A stretch of 64,000 bases of DNA. Source: Gabonibacter massiliensis. Lineage in GTDB: Bacteria > Bacteroidota > Bacteroidia > Bacteroidales > Marinifilaceae. The position numbers and the translations under genes are program-made. The notes under the pieces are model-generated. The model was given only the letters and a program-made list of their open reading frames with translations. It had not been told where the DNA came from and made no database searches. Shown here piece by piece: positions 62,431 to 64,000 of the stretch; position 1 is the stretch's first letter, and each line of letters opens with the position of its first letter. The stretch covers positions 1,901,110 through 1,965,109 of the forward strand of contig LN913013.1 of the NCBI GenBank assembly GCA_001487125.1. Direction: 5' to 3'.

Positions 62431-62452
62431 ACAGGGTATGAAAATACCTTGT
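62431..62452 (+). terminator. Hairpin after uvrC
   Basis: ACAGGGTAT-GAAA-ATACCTTGT, 9-bp stem with one G-T pair, GNRA loop, followed by a T-rich segment after 8 bases. Terminator or cysK leader structure. Confidence 0.5.
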
Positions 62453-62483
62453 TTATGTGATTTTTATTTGTAAAATAAACATT

Positions 62484-62491
62484 TAGTTTTG
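62484..62491 (+). promoter_or_regulatory. -7 element of cysK
   Basis: TAGTTTTG, perfect TAnnTTTG, 25 bases before the cysK start. Confidence 0.5.
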
Positions 62492-62515
62492 ATACGACTT
62501 AATTAGACAGGTAAT

Positions 62516-63451
62516 ATGGGAAAAATAGCAAAACAATTAACGGATTTGGTGGGACATACTCCTTTGTTGGAATTATCTAATTTCAATCGGAATAGAAAGT
62601 TGAAAGCTAAAATTATAGCTAAGTTGGAGTACTTTAACCCCGCCGGGAGCGTGAAAGATCGTATAGCTTTGGCAATGATCGAGGATGCGGAACGGTCAGG
62701 CCTATTGAAACCGGGTTCGGAAATTATTGAGCCTACGAGCGGAAATACCGGAGTCGGATTGGCCATGGTTGCCGCCTCCAGAGGTTATAGGCTTACTTTG
62801 ACGATGCCGGAGACGATGAGTATGGAGCGGAGAAATTTACTGAAGGCTTTAGGGGCGAATTTAGTGTTGACTCCGGGTTCTGAAGGTATGCGGGGGGCTA
62901 TTGCCAAGGCGGAGGAGTTACAGCAGGCAAATCCGAATTCTACCATATTGCAGCAGTTTGAAAATCCTGCAAATCCTGCCATTCATGAACGGACTACGGC
63001 AGAAGAGATTTGGGAAGATACGGATGGTAGCGTGGATATTTTTATTGCCGGAGTGGGAACCGGAGGTACTATCACGGGGGTCGGTCGTCGCTTGAAGCAA
63101 TTGAAGCCCGGAATAAAAATTATTGCCGTGGAGCCGAGTGATTCCCCTGTGTTATCCGGAGGAGTAGCCGGTCCTCATCAAATCCAGGGAATCGGTGCCG
63201 GATTTATTCCCGGAGTTTTTTCAAATGAGGTAGTGGATAGTATCGTACAGGTTGAAACGGAAAAGGCTTTTGAAACGGCTCGGGAATTGGCTAAAACGGA
63301 AGGCGTATTGACCGGAATCTCTTCCGGGGCGGCTTTGCATGCGGCTGTTATGGTTGCGAGACATCCCGATAATCAAGGAAAACATATAGTGGTATTATTA
63401 CCGGATACCGGAGAAAGATATCTTTCGACGCCTTTGTATAATTATCAATAA
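62516..63451 (+). CDS. cysK: Cysteine synthase A
   Basis: 311 aa PLP enzyme making cysteine from O-acetylserine and sulfide. PLP lysine in [11 protein letters not shown], substrate loop [10 protein letters not shown], phosphate-binding [14 protein letters not shown]-terminal SGAALHAA. cysE follows after 2 bases, so donor synthesis and use are co-transcribed. Confidence 0.97.
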   Translation: MGKIAKQLTDLVGHTPLLELSNFNRNRKLKAKIIAKLEYFNPAGSVKDRIALAMIEDAERSGLLKPGSEIIEPTSGNTGVGLAMVAASRGYRLTLTMPETMSMERRNLLKALGANLVLTPGSEGMRGAIAKAEELQQANPNSTILQQFENPANPAIHERTTAEEIWEDTDGSVDIFIAGVGTGGTITGVGRRLKQLKPGIKIIAVEPSDSPVLSGGVAGPHQIQGIGAGFIPGVFSNEVVDSIVQVETEKAFETARELAKTEGVLTGISSGAALHAAVMVARHPDNQGKHIVVLLPDTGERYLSTPLYNYQ

Positions 63452-63453
63452 AT

Positions 63454-64000
63454 ATGAAACGAGCCGATACTTTCGATATCTTGCAAAAAAGCGTGGAAAA
63501 ACTTTCTCTTCCATCGGGAGAAGACGAATATATATTGCAACACGAGATGCCGCTTCCTTCTATCGAAAAATTGAAAGAGGTGGTCGATTTGCTGCGTTCT
63601 GTCATTTTCTACGGTTACTACGGTGAACCCTGTGTACATCCGGAGACTATTCGATATCATATAGGAGTGAAAATGGAGCGTTTATACCATTTGTTGTCCG
63701 AGCAGATTTTATATGGGAGTTGTTTTAATATTCAGGGGCATTGCAGTGCTTCGTCCGAGTGTGCCGAGGATTTGGCCTTGTTGTTCATTAATCGGATACC
63801 GGAGATAAAACGTGTATTGCACACGGATGTCCGGGCGATTTTAGAAGGAGATCCGGCAGCTAAAAGTTACGGAGAGGTTATCTTTTGTTATCCGGCTGTA
63901 CGAGCCTTGCTAAATCATCGGGTGGCTCACGAATTATTACTGTTGGGAGTTCCGATATTGCCGCGTATTATTTCTGAGATGGCTCATTCCGAGACAGGTA
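63454..64000 (+). CDS. cysE: Serine acetyltransferase (N-terminal part, runs off window)
   Basis: First 182 residues, open to the end of the window. The N-terminal helical domain typical of Bacteroidota CysE is visible, then RIPEIKRVLHTDVRAILEGDPAAKSYGEVIFCYPAVRALLNHRVAHELLLLG (seen in pieces), which is the DPA motif region, and LPRIISEMAHSETG just before the hexapeptide-repeat domain. Makes O-acetylserine for CysK. Confidence 0.92.
   Translation, partial: MKRADTFDILQKSVEKLSLPSGEDEYILQHEMPLPSIEKLKEVVDLLRSVIFYGYYGEPCVHPETIRYHIGVKMERLYHLLSEQILYGSCFNIQGHCSASSECAEDLALLFINRIPEIKRVLHTDVRAILEGDPAAKSYGEVIFCYPAVRALLNHRVAHELLLLGVPILPRIISEMAHSETG

Noticed and set aside
1-64000. CRISPR arrays, insertion sequences, rRNA genes
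   Set aside because: No regularly spaced repeats, transposase genes or rRNA sequence were seen anywhere in the window.

Overview
The window looks like chromosome of a gut-type Bacteroidota, order Bacteroidales (Odoribacter/Butyricimonas-like at a guess). The grounds are the Bacteroidota promoter pattern (TTTG about 20 bases before TAnnTTTG), a men cluster for menaquinone, a FimB/Mfa2-type surface lipoprotein, a Bacteroides-type tyrosine integrase lacking the first catalytic Arg, and DUF3871, DUF4292 and golvesin-type proteins. Species is not determined.

Layout. 1-8.5 kb: menF(partial)-menD-menB-menC-menE, glsA, a fimbrillin-like lipoprotein and yebC. 8.55-29.18 kb: a ~20.6 kb integrated element between two copies of a tRNA-Lys(CTT) gene. 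It carries an integrase; an AT-rich two-gene cassette encoding a 179-aa protein and a 1104-aa reverse transcriptase-HD phosphohydrolase fusion; three divergent paralogues followed by a helicase-like protein; an acetyltransferase; a Rep-like winged-helix protein beside an origin-like repeat tract; a degenerate RadC-like protein; DUF3871; a secreted protein trio; and an MntA/HepT toxin-antitoxin pair. No relaxase or transfer gene is recognisable. 29.2-36.4 kb: mixed accessory DNA (a large ABC-2/peptidase-like membrane protein, an FN3 protein, a GNAT enzyme, an AAA ATPase, an EamA exporter) with three copies of a small hairpin repeat. 36.4-51.1 kb: lipoprotein, S9 peptidase, radA, PBP1A, carAB, argR, panC-panD-hldE2. 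51.1-51.7 kb: a 612-bp very AT-rich gap. 51.7-64 kb: dut, TPR protein, DUF4292, EnvC-like protein, anti-sigma kinase, ybeY, mnmG, ade, uvrC, cysK, cysE(partial).

Two large-scale signals stand out. First, plus-strand base composition shifts from A/C-rich to T/G-rich across the AT-rich gap at 51.1-51.7 kb, which contains DnaA-box-like sites; with a parS-like site beside mnmG 7 kb away this suggests a replication origin. Second, the RT-HD cassette directly behind the integrase is the best candidate for an undescribed system, probably anti-phage defence. The element also has its own regulatory architecture: three copies of one inverted-repeat promoter module, three TTGGTG/CACCA palindromes, paired GTTTAAAC sites at both ends, a structured leader RNA, and a downstream tRNA copy split by a 32-nt hairpin insert.
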